From Gammaproteobacteria bacterium (GTDB taxonomy: Bacteria > Pseudomonadota > Gammaproteobacteria > Ga0077536), in assembly GCA_009692265.1 (NCBI GenBank), contig SHZM01000028.1, positions 1 through 43,133 on the forward strand: a stretch of DNA of 43,133 nt. The letters are read 5' to 3'. Below the pieces are notes generated by a model that saw only the letters and a program-made list of their open reading frames with translations, made no database searches and was not told where the DNA came from. A program made the position numbers and the translations under genes. Shown here in pieces: positions 27,311-35,907 of the stretch (the stretch's first letter is position 1; every line of letters starts with the position of its first letter).

Positions 27311-28142
27311 GCATTTGCGCGAGCAAACCCGTGTGCACGCGGTATTTAATATCGCCGACAGCCAGTGCGCCGATGCCAACACCGCTTCCAGCTGTGGTCT
27401 GCAGAGGTACCCCGTTGTCTTTTAAGCCGACGCCCTCGATGCCCGTCGGTGGTACCGCATTCGCATCGACCGCGACCCGCAGCTGTCGGGCCTTTTCGAG
27501 CGCCGCCGCCGTGATCACCCGCGCGCCGGCTTTGGCTGTGTTGAAGACTACGGTCGCTTTGTCCAGGATCGTGGCAATCGCCGCAGGTGATCCGCCAGCG
27601 ACGCCATTCACTTCAATGTTATAGCGCGAAGCTAGTGCATCAGCCGCAGCCAGCGCGGATTCGGTGCCGCGATTACTCACCAGGGTCACCCGGGCTTTGC
27701 AGGCAGCCGCGAGCAACGCCACACACGCGCCCACCGGCCCGGTGCCACCCAGGATATACACGGCTTGATCGGTGAGATCGGTTTGAAACGACTTGGCGAG
27801 CCAGCGCTCGGCGAGTGCCACCATCGCGGCCGCGGTGGTGATCGCACCACTGGGATCGGCCAGCACCGAGACCGCAAACGGCGGCACCATAGCATTGCGC
27901 GCCGCGTCCAGCATGTCGAGCGCCACACTTAAATCCCGTCCGCCGATGAAAATTCCGGTGCGTCGACCACCTTCAGGGCTACGCGAAAAGATCGTGTCCT
28001 GGGTTAACGAGTGAATTTCGTCCAAGGCCACATTGCAGTATGGAATGACCCCGTCATAGTGTGCTTCGTAGGCCATGTTGATATCGAACGGGCTGACATA
28101 TTTCGTTGGACTAAAAATATGCAACAGGTACGGGTCTTTCAT
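27234..28142 (-). CDS. mtdB: NAD(P)-dependent methylene-H4MPT dehydrogenase
   Basis: MtdB oxidises methylene-H4MPT to methenyl-H4MPT with NAD(P). The 302-residue chain has the N-terminal LLHIFSPTKYVSPFDINMAYEAHYD typical of the MtdA/MtdB family, SRSPEGGRRTGIFIGGRD near residues 52-69 and the dinucleotide-binding YILGGTGPVGACVALL near 121. Its place beside mch and fae makes MtdB more likely than MtdA. The ATG (28140-28142) lies on the edge of a 240-bp repeat element: the A and T of the start codon and all upstream sequence belong to that element. The open frame continues upstream through the element to 28307 but that part is not MtdB sequence. Confidence 0.93.
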   Translation of the reverse strand: MKDPYLLHIFSPTKYVSPFDINMAYEAHYDGVIPYCNVALDEIHSLTQDTIFSRSPEGGRRTGIFIGGRDLSVALDMLDAARNAMVPPFAVSVLADPSGAITTAAAMVALAERWLAKSFQTDLTDQAVYILGGTGPVGACVALLAAACKARVTLVSNRGTESALAAADALASRYNIEVNGVAGGSPAAIATILDKATVVFNTAKAGARVITAAALEKARQLRVAVDANAVPPTGIEGVGLKDNGVPLQTTAGSGVGIGALAVGDIKYRVHTGLLAQMHEASGPIYLAYQEAFELARQIVARR

Positions 28143-28380
28143 CCTAGAAACCTCAGTTGAACGGCCCGTGCAGTGTGTTTCGTGGGGTGCAGGGCAAGGC
28201 GCGATGAGGAGTAATAGCGAGCTATTGCGACGAGTTGCAACGCCGCCATGCACGCCACGAAACACACTGCACGTGGCGCAGCGACCCTTAACCAAAAGGT
28301 GACGCATATTTGAATGATAGATCCCATTCCAGCCATACGCTTACTCACGTGTTTAAGCGGTCAACTGAGGTTTCTAGGAT
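28141..28380. mobile_element. 240-bp MITE-like element with 20-bp perfect terminal inverted repeats
   Basis: The ends 28141-28160 (ATCCTAGAAACCTCAGTTGA) and 28361-28380 are perfect 20-base inverted repeats. Inside is a long imperfect hairpin: 28168-28185 pairs perfectly with 28255-28272, and pairing continues in part to the centre near 28220, where AATAGC and GCTATT close the loop. There is no transposase gene. The structure is that of a miniature inverted-repeat transposable element, or of a structured repeat family. No clear target duplication was seen. It separates the RFAP synthase gene from mtdB and forms the mtdB 5' leader. Confidence 0.85.
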
Positions 28381-28477
28381 CATACCGTCCTCCAGACAAA
28401 GTGATACCGCATGACTAAACCTGCACGCCTCGCACAGGACAAGTGAGGGCTAAGCCACCTCGATTGACTCAGACAAC

Positions 28478-29443
28478 TTAGCTTCCAAGCAGCACGCTAG
28501 CGCCATGATTACAACCCGAGACGAGTTGCAGGCGTAGGCCCGCTTGCGCACCGACGACGTCTTCACCGAACTGCAGCATGGCCGTGGCCAGCGCCTCGGT
28601 GGGGGCAAAGACGAATGCTGTCGGACCCCACGAACTTTGACCCGCCCCGCGGATACCGAATTTTCGCGTCAATTTTGCAACGATCTCGGCCACGCGTGGA
28701 CTGGTGTAATGGGTACCACCCTGAACCGGGGCGAAGTGCCGGCCGATGCGAGCTTGGATCTCGCCCACACCGCGCTCGAATTGGGTGAAATCCGAATCCG
28801 CGATTGCCGGGAGTAATCCGACCAGGCACCAACGCGCGATTTCGGCCGCAATCTGAGGTGACATCGGTGGGAGCGCGGCAAAGGCATTGCGCTCCGCTGC
28901 GCCATGCAGCCCCTGCGCCTCATCATCGAAGATCAACAGGATTCGCCAAAGGTCTGGAAACTGGAGTCGAGACAACACGGGGGCAGTGGTATTCGTCTTG
29001 GCCCGACCACCGTCAACGATGAAACCACCACCCTCAAACGCCGCGATTCCGATCCCACTGCGTTCGCCACGACCGAGCGCCGGTGCCAGCGCGCGCGGAG
29101 TCATGTCGTGGGCATAGAGGCGCGCACACGCCGTGGCGACCGCGAGGCCGAGTTGGGTGCCAGAACCCAGCCCTGCATGACTGGGCGGTAGCTGTTCAAC
29201 CTGCAAGGCCACCCCTCGCGTCTCTCCGAGCGCCTGTAATGCCAGACTGGCGCTCGACGCAGCCCGCGCCGATTCCACGCCGCGTACTTCGAGAGTCGCG
29301 GCCGGACGCGCGGTTAACACGGCATCAAGGCCCGTGATGGTTAAACCGAGGCTGCCAAAGTGCCGATCGAGGTTTCCGTTCAAATCGACGAAGCCAAGAT
29401 GCAGGCGTGCTGGCGCGGCTATTTGAATACTTCGCTCAGTCAT
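28478..29443 (-). CDS. mptG: Beta-ribofuranosylaminobenzene 5'-phosphate (RFAP) synthase
   Basis: RFAP synthase joins 4-aminobenzoate to phosphoribosyl pyrophosphate with loss of CO2, the first committed step of H4MPT synthesis. The 321-residue protein has a GHMP-kinase-like fold: IAAPARLHLGFVDLNG at the start, QLPPSHAGLGSGTQLGLAVA near residue 85, and GIRGAGQSSWGPTAFVF near residue 260. Length is normal. AAGG lies upstream of the ATG at 29443. It is the first gene of the minus-strand run to fae, and the fhc operon starts 186 bases away on the other strand, so both share a divergent promoter region. Confidence 0.93.
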   Translation of the reverse strand: MTERSIQIAAPARLHLGFVDLNGNLDRHFGSLGLTITGLDAVLTARPAATLEVRGVESARAASSASLALQALGETRGVALQVEQLPPSHAGLGSGTQLGLAVATACARLYAHDMTPRALAPALGRGERSGIGIAAFEGGGFIVDGGRAKTNTTAPVLSRLQFPDLWRILLIFDDEAQGLHGAAERNAFAALPPMSPQIAAEIARWCLVGLLPAIADSDFTQFERGVGEIQARIGRHFAPVQGGTHYTSPRVAEIVAKLTRKFGIRGAGQSSWGPTAFVFAPTEALATAMLQFGEDVVGAQAGLRLQLVSGCNHGASVLLGS

Positions 29444-29629
29444 CTAATGACACACCTTCTCGCACATCGCTTCATTATCGTCGGATTGAACGTATTGCCA
29501 ACCCAGCACAGCGGTCGTCTATCCCGCAAGACTATGTTACCTTTCGCCCGTCATCGCGGATGCTGCTAGCGCGGGACGAAGCAAGCTGACTTTATTTTTT
29601 TCCAGCTGGCGAAGGCCCTATAGCAACCC

Positions 29630-30877
29630 GTGTCCTCACGACCTGCAACTATCGAACATCACGACGTCACGTGCCCCTTCTGCGGGCTGTTGTGTGACGA
29701 TCTCACTGTGCTGGTCGACGATGAATTGCATCCGGATGCGAAGGCCTGCGCCAAGGCCACGCGTGCCTACGCCGCTATCGCACCTTTCGCCGCACCCACC
29801 ATCGACGGCAAGCCAGTAACTTTTGACGCGGCCATCGCGCAGGCTGCGAAATACCTCAAACGTAGCCGTCAACCGCTATTTGCTGGCCTTGGCACTGATG
29901 TCGCCGGCATTCGTGCCGCGCTCGCCTTGGCCGAACGCTGTCGTGGCACTGTTGATCACCTGCACGGCGCGGCACTCGCCCGTGGCATGCAAGTACTGCA
30001 ATCGCGCGGCTGGCACACCACGACATTGGGTGAGGTTCGCAACCGCGCCGATCTCGTGGTGTTGGTCGGGGTCGATATTAACGTTAACTATCAAAATTTG
30101 ATCCGTCGCTATCTCGCACCGGCCGCGGCACTCCAACCTGCGCGCCGCACGAGCCGGCGCCTGGTCTACCTGGGGCCAAGACGCGCGCAACCAAGCAGCC
30201 CCGAACTGCCGTGCGAGGTCATCGCGACGACCAAGTCACTGTCAGAAACCCTGCGTCACCTACAAGCCCTGCTCGGGGCACGCACCGTCGCCGGTCCGGA
30301 TCGTGGGCAGGCGCTCGCCTCGCTAGCCACCGCGCTGCGCGCTGCGCAGTATCCCGTATTAATCTGGGCCCCGGGCCAGCTAGACTCGCTTGACGGTGAT
30401 CTGACGATCGCGGCCGCATGTGACGTTATCGCTGATCTGAATAAAACCCAGCGCGCCGCAGGTCTCGCTCTCGGCGGTGACGATGGCGGCCAATCCGCGC
30501 AAGCCGCATGTGCGTGGTTAACGGGATTTCCGCTCGGACTGTCCTTCGCGGGCGAGCAGTTGGACTACGCGCCGGCGCGCTACAACACCACTCGCGTGCT
30601 CGCCGAAGGCCAGGCCGATCTGTTGTTGTGGATCAGCACGTTCGCGCGCCATCTTCCGCCGACCCACGCGTTGCCCCAGATTGTGCTGGCCCCGTTGGGA
30701 ACTGAACTGCGCGGCAAGCGCACCGTCTATATCCCAGTCGGCACGCCGGGCATTGATCACGCGGGCCAATTAGTGCGGACCGATGGGGTGGTGTCGTTAC
30801 CCTTACCTGCCCTGCGCGATGTCGGGTTACCGTCTGCCGCAACCGTGCTCAGCCGGCTTCACCAGGCATTGGACTGA
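29630..30877 (+). CDS. fhcB: Formyltransferase/hydrolase complex subunit B (FwdB/FmdB-like)
   Basis: FhcB is the bacterial counterpart of formylmethanofuran dehydrogenase subunit B. In the characterised bacterial complex it no longer acts as a redox enzyme. The 415-residue protein keeps the N-terminal motif CPFCGLLCDDL near residues 15-25, which binds an iron-sulfur cluster in archaeal FwdB, and VVLVGVDINVNYQNLIRRY. The molybdopterin-ligand Cys of the archaeal subunit could not be identified in its usual context. The start is GTG 29630; GAAGG lies further upstream than usual. It is the first gene of fhcBADC-fdhBA and its stop is 5 bases before the fhcA ATG. Confidence 0.92.
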   Translation: MSSRPATIEHHDVTCPFCGLLCDDLTVLVDDELHPDAKACAKATRAYAAIAPFAAPTIDGKPVTFDAAIAQAAKYLKRSRQPLFAGLGTDVAGIRAALALAERCRGTVDHLHGAALARGMQVLQSRGWHTTTLGEVRNRADLVVLVGVDINVNYQNLIRRYLAPAAALQPARRTSRRLVYLGPRRAQPSSPELPCEVIATTKSLSETLRHLQALLGARTVAGPDRGQALASLATALRAAQYPVLIWAPGQLDSLDGDLTIAAACDVIADLNKTQRAAGLALGGDDGGQSAQAACAWLTGFPLGLSFAGEQLDYAPARYNTTRVLAEGQADLLLWISTFARHLPPTHALPQIVLAPLGTELRGKRTVYIPVGTPGIDHAGQLVRTDGVVSLPLPALRDVGLPSAATVLSRLHQALD

Positions 30878-30882
30878 TCTGG

Positions 30883-32550
30883 ATGCAGGCCAAAATCACC
30901 GAACTGCGCGGCGCTCGGATCTACGATCCAACGCATGGGATCGACGGCGAGGTACGCTCGGTCTTCGTCAGCGGTGACGGAATCGTCGCGTCGCCACGTG
31001 ACCCCGGCACGATCAAGGAGCTACTTGATCTCAGCGGCTGCGTGATGATGGCCGGAGGCATCGACATCCACACCCACATCGGTGGCGGCAAGGTTAACAT
31101 CGGCCGCATGCTGCTGCCCGAGGACCACCTCGCGGAGCGCTCGACCCGCGGCGAATACCCACGTCTGGGCAGCGGCCGCTACTCGCCCTCAACGTTACTC
31201 GCGGGCTATCGCTATGCCGAGATGGGCTACACCGCGTGTTTCGAACCGGCGATGCTACCGGCTAATGCACGCCAGGCGCATATGGAAATGGCGGATACAC
31301 CGATCGTCGATAAGGGCGCCTACGCGCTCCTCGGTAACGACGATTTCCTGTTACGCCAATTGGCGGGCGGTGCCGATCCGAAGCTCATTCAGGACTATAT
31401 CGCGTGGACTCTGCATGCCTCCCAGGCGCTCGCGATCAAGGTTGTGAACCCGGGCGGAATTAACGCGTTCAAATTCAATCAGCGCAGGCTTGATCTCGAC
31501 GAACGAAACGCGGCGTACGGCATCACGCCAAGACAAATACTTTTGGCGCTGGCCGAAGGGATCCACGCGCTCGGTCTGCCGCATCCGCTGCATATTCATG
31601 GCTGCAATCTCGGCGTGGCGGGAAATGTGAACACGACCTTGGCCACAATCGAAGCCCTGGCCGGGCTGCCCGCGCATCTCACGCATGTGCAGTTCCACAG
31701 CTATGGCACCGAGGGCGATCGTAAATTCTCGTCCGGTGCACAGCGCATCGCGGAAGCGGTGAACGCGAATGCCAATATTTCGATCGACATCGGGCAGATC
31801 ATGTTCGGCCAGACCGTGACCGAGTCGGGTGACAGCATGCGCCAGTACGCGGGCAGCGCGTTTGCCTACCCCAAGAAAAGCGTGATCATGGACATCGAGT
31901 GCGACGCCGGTTGTGGAGTCGTGCCGTTCAAGTACAAAGACAGCAGCTTCGTGAATGCACTGCAATGGGCAATCGGGCTGGAATTGTTTTTGAGCGTAAC
32001 CGATCCGTGGCGGGTGTTTTTAACCACCGACCACCCGAATGGCGCACCCTTCACCAGCTATCCGCATCTCATCCGCCTGCTGATGGATCGCTCGTTCCGC
32101 CGCGACATGCTCGCGACAATTTTGCCAGAGGCGGCCGCGGCCAGTGTGCTCGGGTCGTTGGAGCGCGAATACTCACTCTATGAGATCGCGATCATCACTC
32201 GCGCGGCACCGGCGCGCAGCCTTGGGTTGAGCACGCTCGGCCACCTTGGGATCGGCGCGCGCGGCGATATCACGGTCTACACCGATCATCCCGATCGCGA
32301 GCGCATGTTCAAGGCACCACGGCTGGTCTATAAAGCGGGCGAGCAGATCATCCGTGAGGGAAAAATCGTCGCGACTCCACGCGGCGCGACGCACGTGGTA
32401 CGACCTGAATTCGACTCCAGCATCGAACGTCTACTCGACACGTATTTCGATCAGTACATGAGTGTGAGGCGCGCCAATTTTATGGTCTCGGATCACGAGA
32501 TCGAAGAATTCGGGCAAAGCCCGCTGATCCGCCATACCGCCCGCCGATGA
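30883..32550 (+). CDS. fhcA: Formyltransferase/hydrolase complex subunit A (FwdA-like amidohydrolase)
   Basis: FhcA hydrolyses formylmethylofuran to formate and free cofactor. The 555-residue amidohydrolase has the first metal motif GIDIHTHIGGGKVN near residues 59-72, the HIHGCNLGVAGN segment near 232 with further His ligands, THVQFHSYG near 265, and TTDHPNGAPFTSYP near 385 with the catalytic aspartate. Length and gene neighbours fit FhcA. Its stop overlaps the fhcD ATG (32547-32550), so translation is probably coupled. Confidence 0.96.
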   Translation: MQAKITELRGARIYDPTHGIDGEVRSVFVSGDGIVASPRDPGTIKELLDLSGCVMMAGGIDIHTHIGGGKVNIGRMLLPEDHLAERSTRGEYPRLGSGRYSPSTLLAGYRYAEMGYTACFEPAMLPANARQAHMEMADTPIVDKGAYALLGNDDFLLRQLAGGADPKLIQDYIAWTLHASQALAIKVVNPGGINAFKFNQRRLDLDERNAAYGITPRQILLALAEGIHALGLPHPLHIHGCNLGVAGNVNTTLATIEALAGLPAHLTHVQFHSYGTEGDRKFSSGAQRIAEAVNANANISIDIGQIMFGQTVTESGDSMRQYAGSAFAYPKKSVIMDIECDAGCGVVPFKYKDSSFVNALQWAIGLELFLSVTDPWRVFLTTDHPNGAPFTSYPHLIRLLMDRSFRRDMLATILPEAAAASVLGSLEREYSLYEIAIITRAAPARSLGLSTLGHLGIGARGDITVYTDHPDRERMFKAPRLVYKAGEQIIREGKIVATPRGATHVVRPEFDSSIERLLDTYFDQYMSVRRANFMVSDHEIEEFGQSPLIRHTARR

Positions 32551-33443
32551 AAATTAATGGCGTCGTAATCGAGAACACCTTCGCGGAAGCCTTTCCGATG
32601 AAGGCGACCCGTCTCATCATCACCGCCTTGAATCCCACCTGGGCGATGAATTCGGCGCAGGCCCTCACGGGCTTTGCGACTTCCGTCATCGCCTGCGGCT
32701 GCGAAGCCGGGATCGAACGCGTGTTATCCCCCAGGGAAACGCCTGATGGTCGACCTGGGGTCGCGGTGCTGCTATTCGCGATGAGTACGAAAGAACTTAC
32801 CAAGCAATTGCAGAATCGGGTCGGGCAATGTGTATTGACCTCGCCGACGAGTGCGTGCTTCGCCGGCATTGACCACGGCGATCCGCTGCCGCTGGGGAAG
32901 ACCCTGCGCTACTTCGGCGACGGCTACCAAATCGCAAAGAAACTTGGTCCTACCCGCTACTGGCGGGTGCCGGTGATGGACGGGGAGTTTCTGTGCCAGG
33001 ACGTGACCCATCTGACGAAGGCCATCGGCGGTGGAAATTTCTTAATCCTCGCCGAAAACCAAACCCAGGCTCTCGCCGCGAGCGAACGCGCGATCGAGGC
33101 CATGCGCAAAATCCCTGAAGTGATCATGCCGTTCCCCGGCGGGGTGGTTCGTTCTGGCTCGAAAGTCGGATCGAAGTACAAGGCCTTGCCCGCGTCGACC
33201 AATCATCGCTACTGCCCAACGTTGAAAGACGTCGTCGATTCAGCACTGACCAAGGACGTAGGCGCGGTGCTTGAAATCGTGATCGATGGGTTGACCTCGG
33301 AAGCCATCTCACTGGCGACCAAGGTCGGGGTCCGCGCCGCCTGCGGCTTGGGTCGCAAGGGTGGGATCATCGCGATCAGCGCCGGCAACTACGGTGGCAA
33401 CCTCGGACCCTATCATTTCAAGCTGCATGAGATCTTGAAATGA
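32547..33443 (+). CDS. fhcD: Formylmethanofuran:H4MPT formyltransferase (FhcD/Ftr)
   Basis: FhcD moves the formyl group from 5-formyl-H4MPT to methylofuran. The 298-residue protein starts MKINGVVIENTFAEAFPMKA and includes TALNPTWAMNSAQALTGFATSVI, GCEAGIERVL, TRYWRVPVMDGEF and CGLGRKGGIIAISAGNYGGNLG, all typical of formyltransferase. Length is normal. It overlaps fhcA and fhcC by four bases each. Confidence 0.97.
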   Translation: MKINGVVIENTFAEAFPMKATRLIITALNPTWAMNSAQALTGFATSVIACGCEAGIERVLSPRETPDGRPGVAVLLFAMSTKELTKQLQNRVGQCVLTSPTSACFAGIDHGDPLPLGKTLRYFGDGYQIAKKLGPTRYWRVPVMDGEFLCQDVTHLTKAIGGGNFLILAENQTQALAASERAIEAMRKIPEVIMPFPGGVVRSGSKVGSKYKALPASTNHRYCPTLKDVVDSALTKDVGAVLEIVIDGLTSEAISLATKVGVRAACGLGRKGGIIAISAGNYGGNLGPYHFKLHEILK

Positions 33444-34255
33444 TTTCCTTGACGCTCAACGTCGCCCTCACCGCCGGCCTTGATCTGGCTGCGATCAATC
33501 CTACTGCTTTCGCGGGACTCAACCTCGCGAAGATTGAACGACTTCGAATTCAATACGGCCCCGCGCAGGTGCGCCTGGCGGATTTGTTCAGGATCACTGG
33601 AACCCTCGACGAATCACTCGAGATCAACTCAGAGAGCGCTACCCTGCACGGCATTGGCAGCGCGCTCAACTCCGGCAAAATCACGCTTAACGGCGATGCC
33701 GGAGACTACCTCGGCGCGGGGATGCGCGGTGGTGAAGTCGTTTGCGCTGGCAATGCTGGCGAGCGCGCCGCGGCCGGCATGCGCGGGGGGCGAATTGAAG
33801 TCACGGGATCGGTCGGTAATTTCGCGGGTGGCACGCTAATGGGTGCCACCACGGGCATGAAGGGTGGCGCTCTGATCGTCGGCAAGCACGCCGGTGCCCG
33901 CTTAGGCGATCGCATGCGGCGCGGCCTGATCATGGTGCGCGGTAATGTCGGGCCGCAAGCCGGCAGCCAAATGATCGCCGGGACCCTCGCCTTGTTGGGC
34001 GGCACGGCGACGGGGCTCGGCACGGGCATGCGCCGCGGGACCTTGCTCGTGGCCGATCGCGACGCGGTTCTGCCGGCGAGTTTTGTCGTGACGGGGTGCT
34101 ACGCGCTGCCATTCGTCGCGGTGTTATGCCGCCACCTTGCCGCACTCAAACCACCTTGGCGAAGTAGATTAGCGGCGTTTACCGAAATCGAACGCGCGGT
34201 CGGTGATCGCGGCTGCGACGGGCTCGGAGAAATATTGATTGCGAGGGGCGAATGA
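33440..34255 (+). CDS. fhcC: Formyltransferase/hydrolase complex subunit C (FwdC-like)
   Basis: FhcC is the structural beta-helix subunit, related to the C-terminal domain of glutamate synthase. The 271-residue sequence repeats G-x-x-M-R/K-G-G turns, for example LGAGMRGGEVV, AAAGMRGGRIEV, TTGMKGGALIV, DRMRRGLIMV and LGTGMRRGTLLV, across residues 90-205. The ATG overlaps the fhcD stop and the stop overlaps the fdhB ATG (34252-34255), so the complex and the formate dehydrogenase are coupled in translation. Confidence 0.95.
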   Translation: MISLTLNVALTAGLDLAAINPTAFAGLNLAKIERLRIQYGPAQVRLADLFRITGTLDESLEINSESATLHGIGSALNSGKITLNGDAGDYLGAGMRGGEVVCAGNAGERAAAGMRGGRIEVTGSVGNFAGGTLMGATTGMKGGALIVGKHAGARLGDRMRRGLIMVRGNVGPQAGSQMIAGTLALLGGTATGLGTGMRRGTLLVADRDAVLPASFVVTGCYALPFVAVLCRHLAALKPPWRSRLAAFTEIERAVGDRGCDGLGEILIARGE

Positions 34256-35907
34256 GTAAGGGACAGACAAACGGTCGGATGCGGGGCCGCGCGGTCGATC
34301 CCAGCGTGCTAGGCGAGGTTCAAACCCTGCTCGGGGATTTACCGCGACGGCGTGATCTACTCATTGAGTACTTACACCGAATTCAAGATCACTACGGACA
34401 TATCGCGCCGCCGCAGATGGTCGCGTTAGCGGAAGAATTAAAGCTCGCGACGACCGAAATCTATGAGGTCGCGACGTTCTATCATCATTTCGACGTGCTA
34501 GCCGACGACGACACCCCGCCGCCAGCGATGACTGTTCGCGTCTGCGAGTCACTCACCTGCGCGATGTTCGGGGCGGCCGAACTCGCCAGTAAGCTTGAGG
34601 CTAGTTTAGAGTCCGTGCGGGTGCAGCGGGTGCCCTGCGTGGGTCGCTGTGCCCAGGCACCAGTCGCGGTCGTCGGCCAACATCCGCTCGGGCATGCGAC
34701 ATCAGCCAAAATAAAAACGACCTTGGCGGCCGGCGTAAAAACGCCTGAAGCCACGACCCCAATCAGCTTGGACGAATATCGGCGCTCCGGCGGCTATTGC
34801 CTGTTGCAGGCCTGCGTCGCGGGTAGCAGTTCACCAGAGGACGTCATCAAAGCCTTACAGGATTCGAAACTACGCGGGCTCGGCGGTGCCGGCTTTCCGG
34901 CCGGCACCAAGTGGTCGATCCTGCGCCAACAAGCGGCACCCCGGATGATCGCCGTGAACATCGACGAGGGTGAGCCCGGCACGTTTAAGGATCGGCATTA
35001 CTTGGAGCGCGATCCACATCGCTTCCTCGAAGGGATGCTAATCGCGGCCTGGGCGATCGAGGCCAGCGCCTGCTATCTCTACCTACGCGACGAATACGCG
35101 GCGTGCCGCGAATTGCTCAGCCGCGAACTTACCGCCTTGCAGGCGAATCCTCCGTGCCCGCTGCCGCCGATCGAATTACGCCGCGGCGCGGGGGCGTACA
35201 TCTGCGGTGAAGAATCCGCGATGATCGAATCGATCGAAGGTAAGCGCGGCATGCCCCGGCTGCGGCCACCCTATGTCGCGCAAGTCGGATTATTTGGCCG
35301 ACCCACCCTGGAGCATAATCTCGAAACCCTGTACTGGGTGCGCGACATTCTTGAGAAAGGGCCAGGATGGTTTACCGGATTTGGCCGTCGCGAGCGACAT
35401 GGTCTGCGTTCATTTTCGGTCAGTGGACGGGTCACTAAGCCCGGAGTGCATCTCGCCCCAGCGGGGATCTCCGCGCGCGAGTTAATCGATGAATTCTGCG
35501 GCGGCATGTTGCCCGGCCACGAGTTCTATGGGTATTTTCCAGGCGGAGCTTCGGGTGGCATCCTGCCAGCCTCACTCGGCGATCTCGCACTCGACTTCGA
35601 CACCTTGCAGCCACACGGCTGCTTCATCGGCTCTGCCGCAGTTATCATTTTCTCGAAAACTGATCGGGCCCGCAACCTGGCGCTTAACGCCATGCGCTTC
35701 TTTGAACACGAATCGTGTGGACAGTGCACGCCCTGCCGCGTCGGGACGGCGAAAGCCTCATTGTTAATGGCCAAGCGCGAGTGGGATCAGCCCTTGCTCG
35801 AAGAACTCGCGCGCGCGATGGAAGATGCGTCGATCTGCGGGCTCGGTCAAGCCGCACCCAATCCACTGCGCTGTGCGATCCGTTACTTTCCGCAGGAGTT
35901 CACCTAA
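34252..35907 (+). CDS. NAD-dependent formate dehydrogenase beta subunit (NuoE-NuoF fusion)
   Basis: The 551-residue protein passes electrons from the formate dehydrogenase catalytic subunit to NAD. Residues about 20-165 form a NuoE-like domain with the [2Fe-2S] cysteines in CESLTC and CVGRC. The NuoF-like part follows: LRGLGGAGFPAGTKW and NIDEGEPGTFKDR near the NADH/FMN site, RGAGAYICGEESAMIESIEG, and the [4Fe-4S] motif ESCGQCTPCRVGT with a distant Cys in CGLGQAAPNP. This fused arrangement is that of Fdh1B of methylotrophs. Its ATG overlaps the fhcC stop; fdhA begins on the base after its stop. Confidence 0.94.
   Translation: MSKGQTNGRMRGRAVDPSVLGEVQTLLGDLPRRRDLLIEYLHRIQDHYGHIAPPQMVALAEELKLATTEIYEVATFYHHFDVLADDDTPPPAMTVRVCESLTCAMFGAAELASKLEASLESVRVQRVPCVGRCAQAPVAVVGQHPLGHATSAKIKTTLAAGVKTPEATTPISLDEYRRSGGYCLLQACVAGSSSPEDVIKALQDSKLRGLGGAGFPAGTKWSILRQQAAPRMIAVNIDEGEPGTFKDRHYLERDPHRFLEGMLIAAWAIEASACYLYLRDEYAACRELLSRELTALQANPPCPLPPIELRRGAGAYICGEESAMIESIEGKRGMPRLRPPYVAQVGLFGRPTLEHNLETLYWVRDILEKGPGWFTGFGRRERHGLRSFSVSGRVTKPGVHLAPAGISARELIDEFCGGMLPGHEFYGYFPGGASGGILPASLGDLALDFDTLQPHGCFIGSAAVIIFSKTDRARNLALNAMRFFEHESCGQCTPCRVGTAKASLLMAKREWDQPLLEELARAMEDASICGLGQAAPNPLRCAIRYFPQEFT

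Noticed and set aside
28478-29443. GHMP-fold gene as a homoserine or mevalonate kinase
   Set aside because: The N-terminal APARLHLGFVDLNG and the C-terminal AGQSSWGP segments, together with the H4MPT neighbours, fit RFAP synthase much better.
31351-31965. Minus-strand 204-codon frame inside fhcA, and similar ones inside nrdA, nrdB and fdhA
   Set aside because: They lie wholly antisense to well-identified genes and show no family motifs; long antisense frames are common in DNA of this codon bias.
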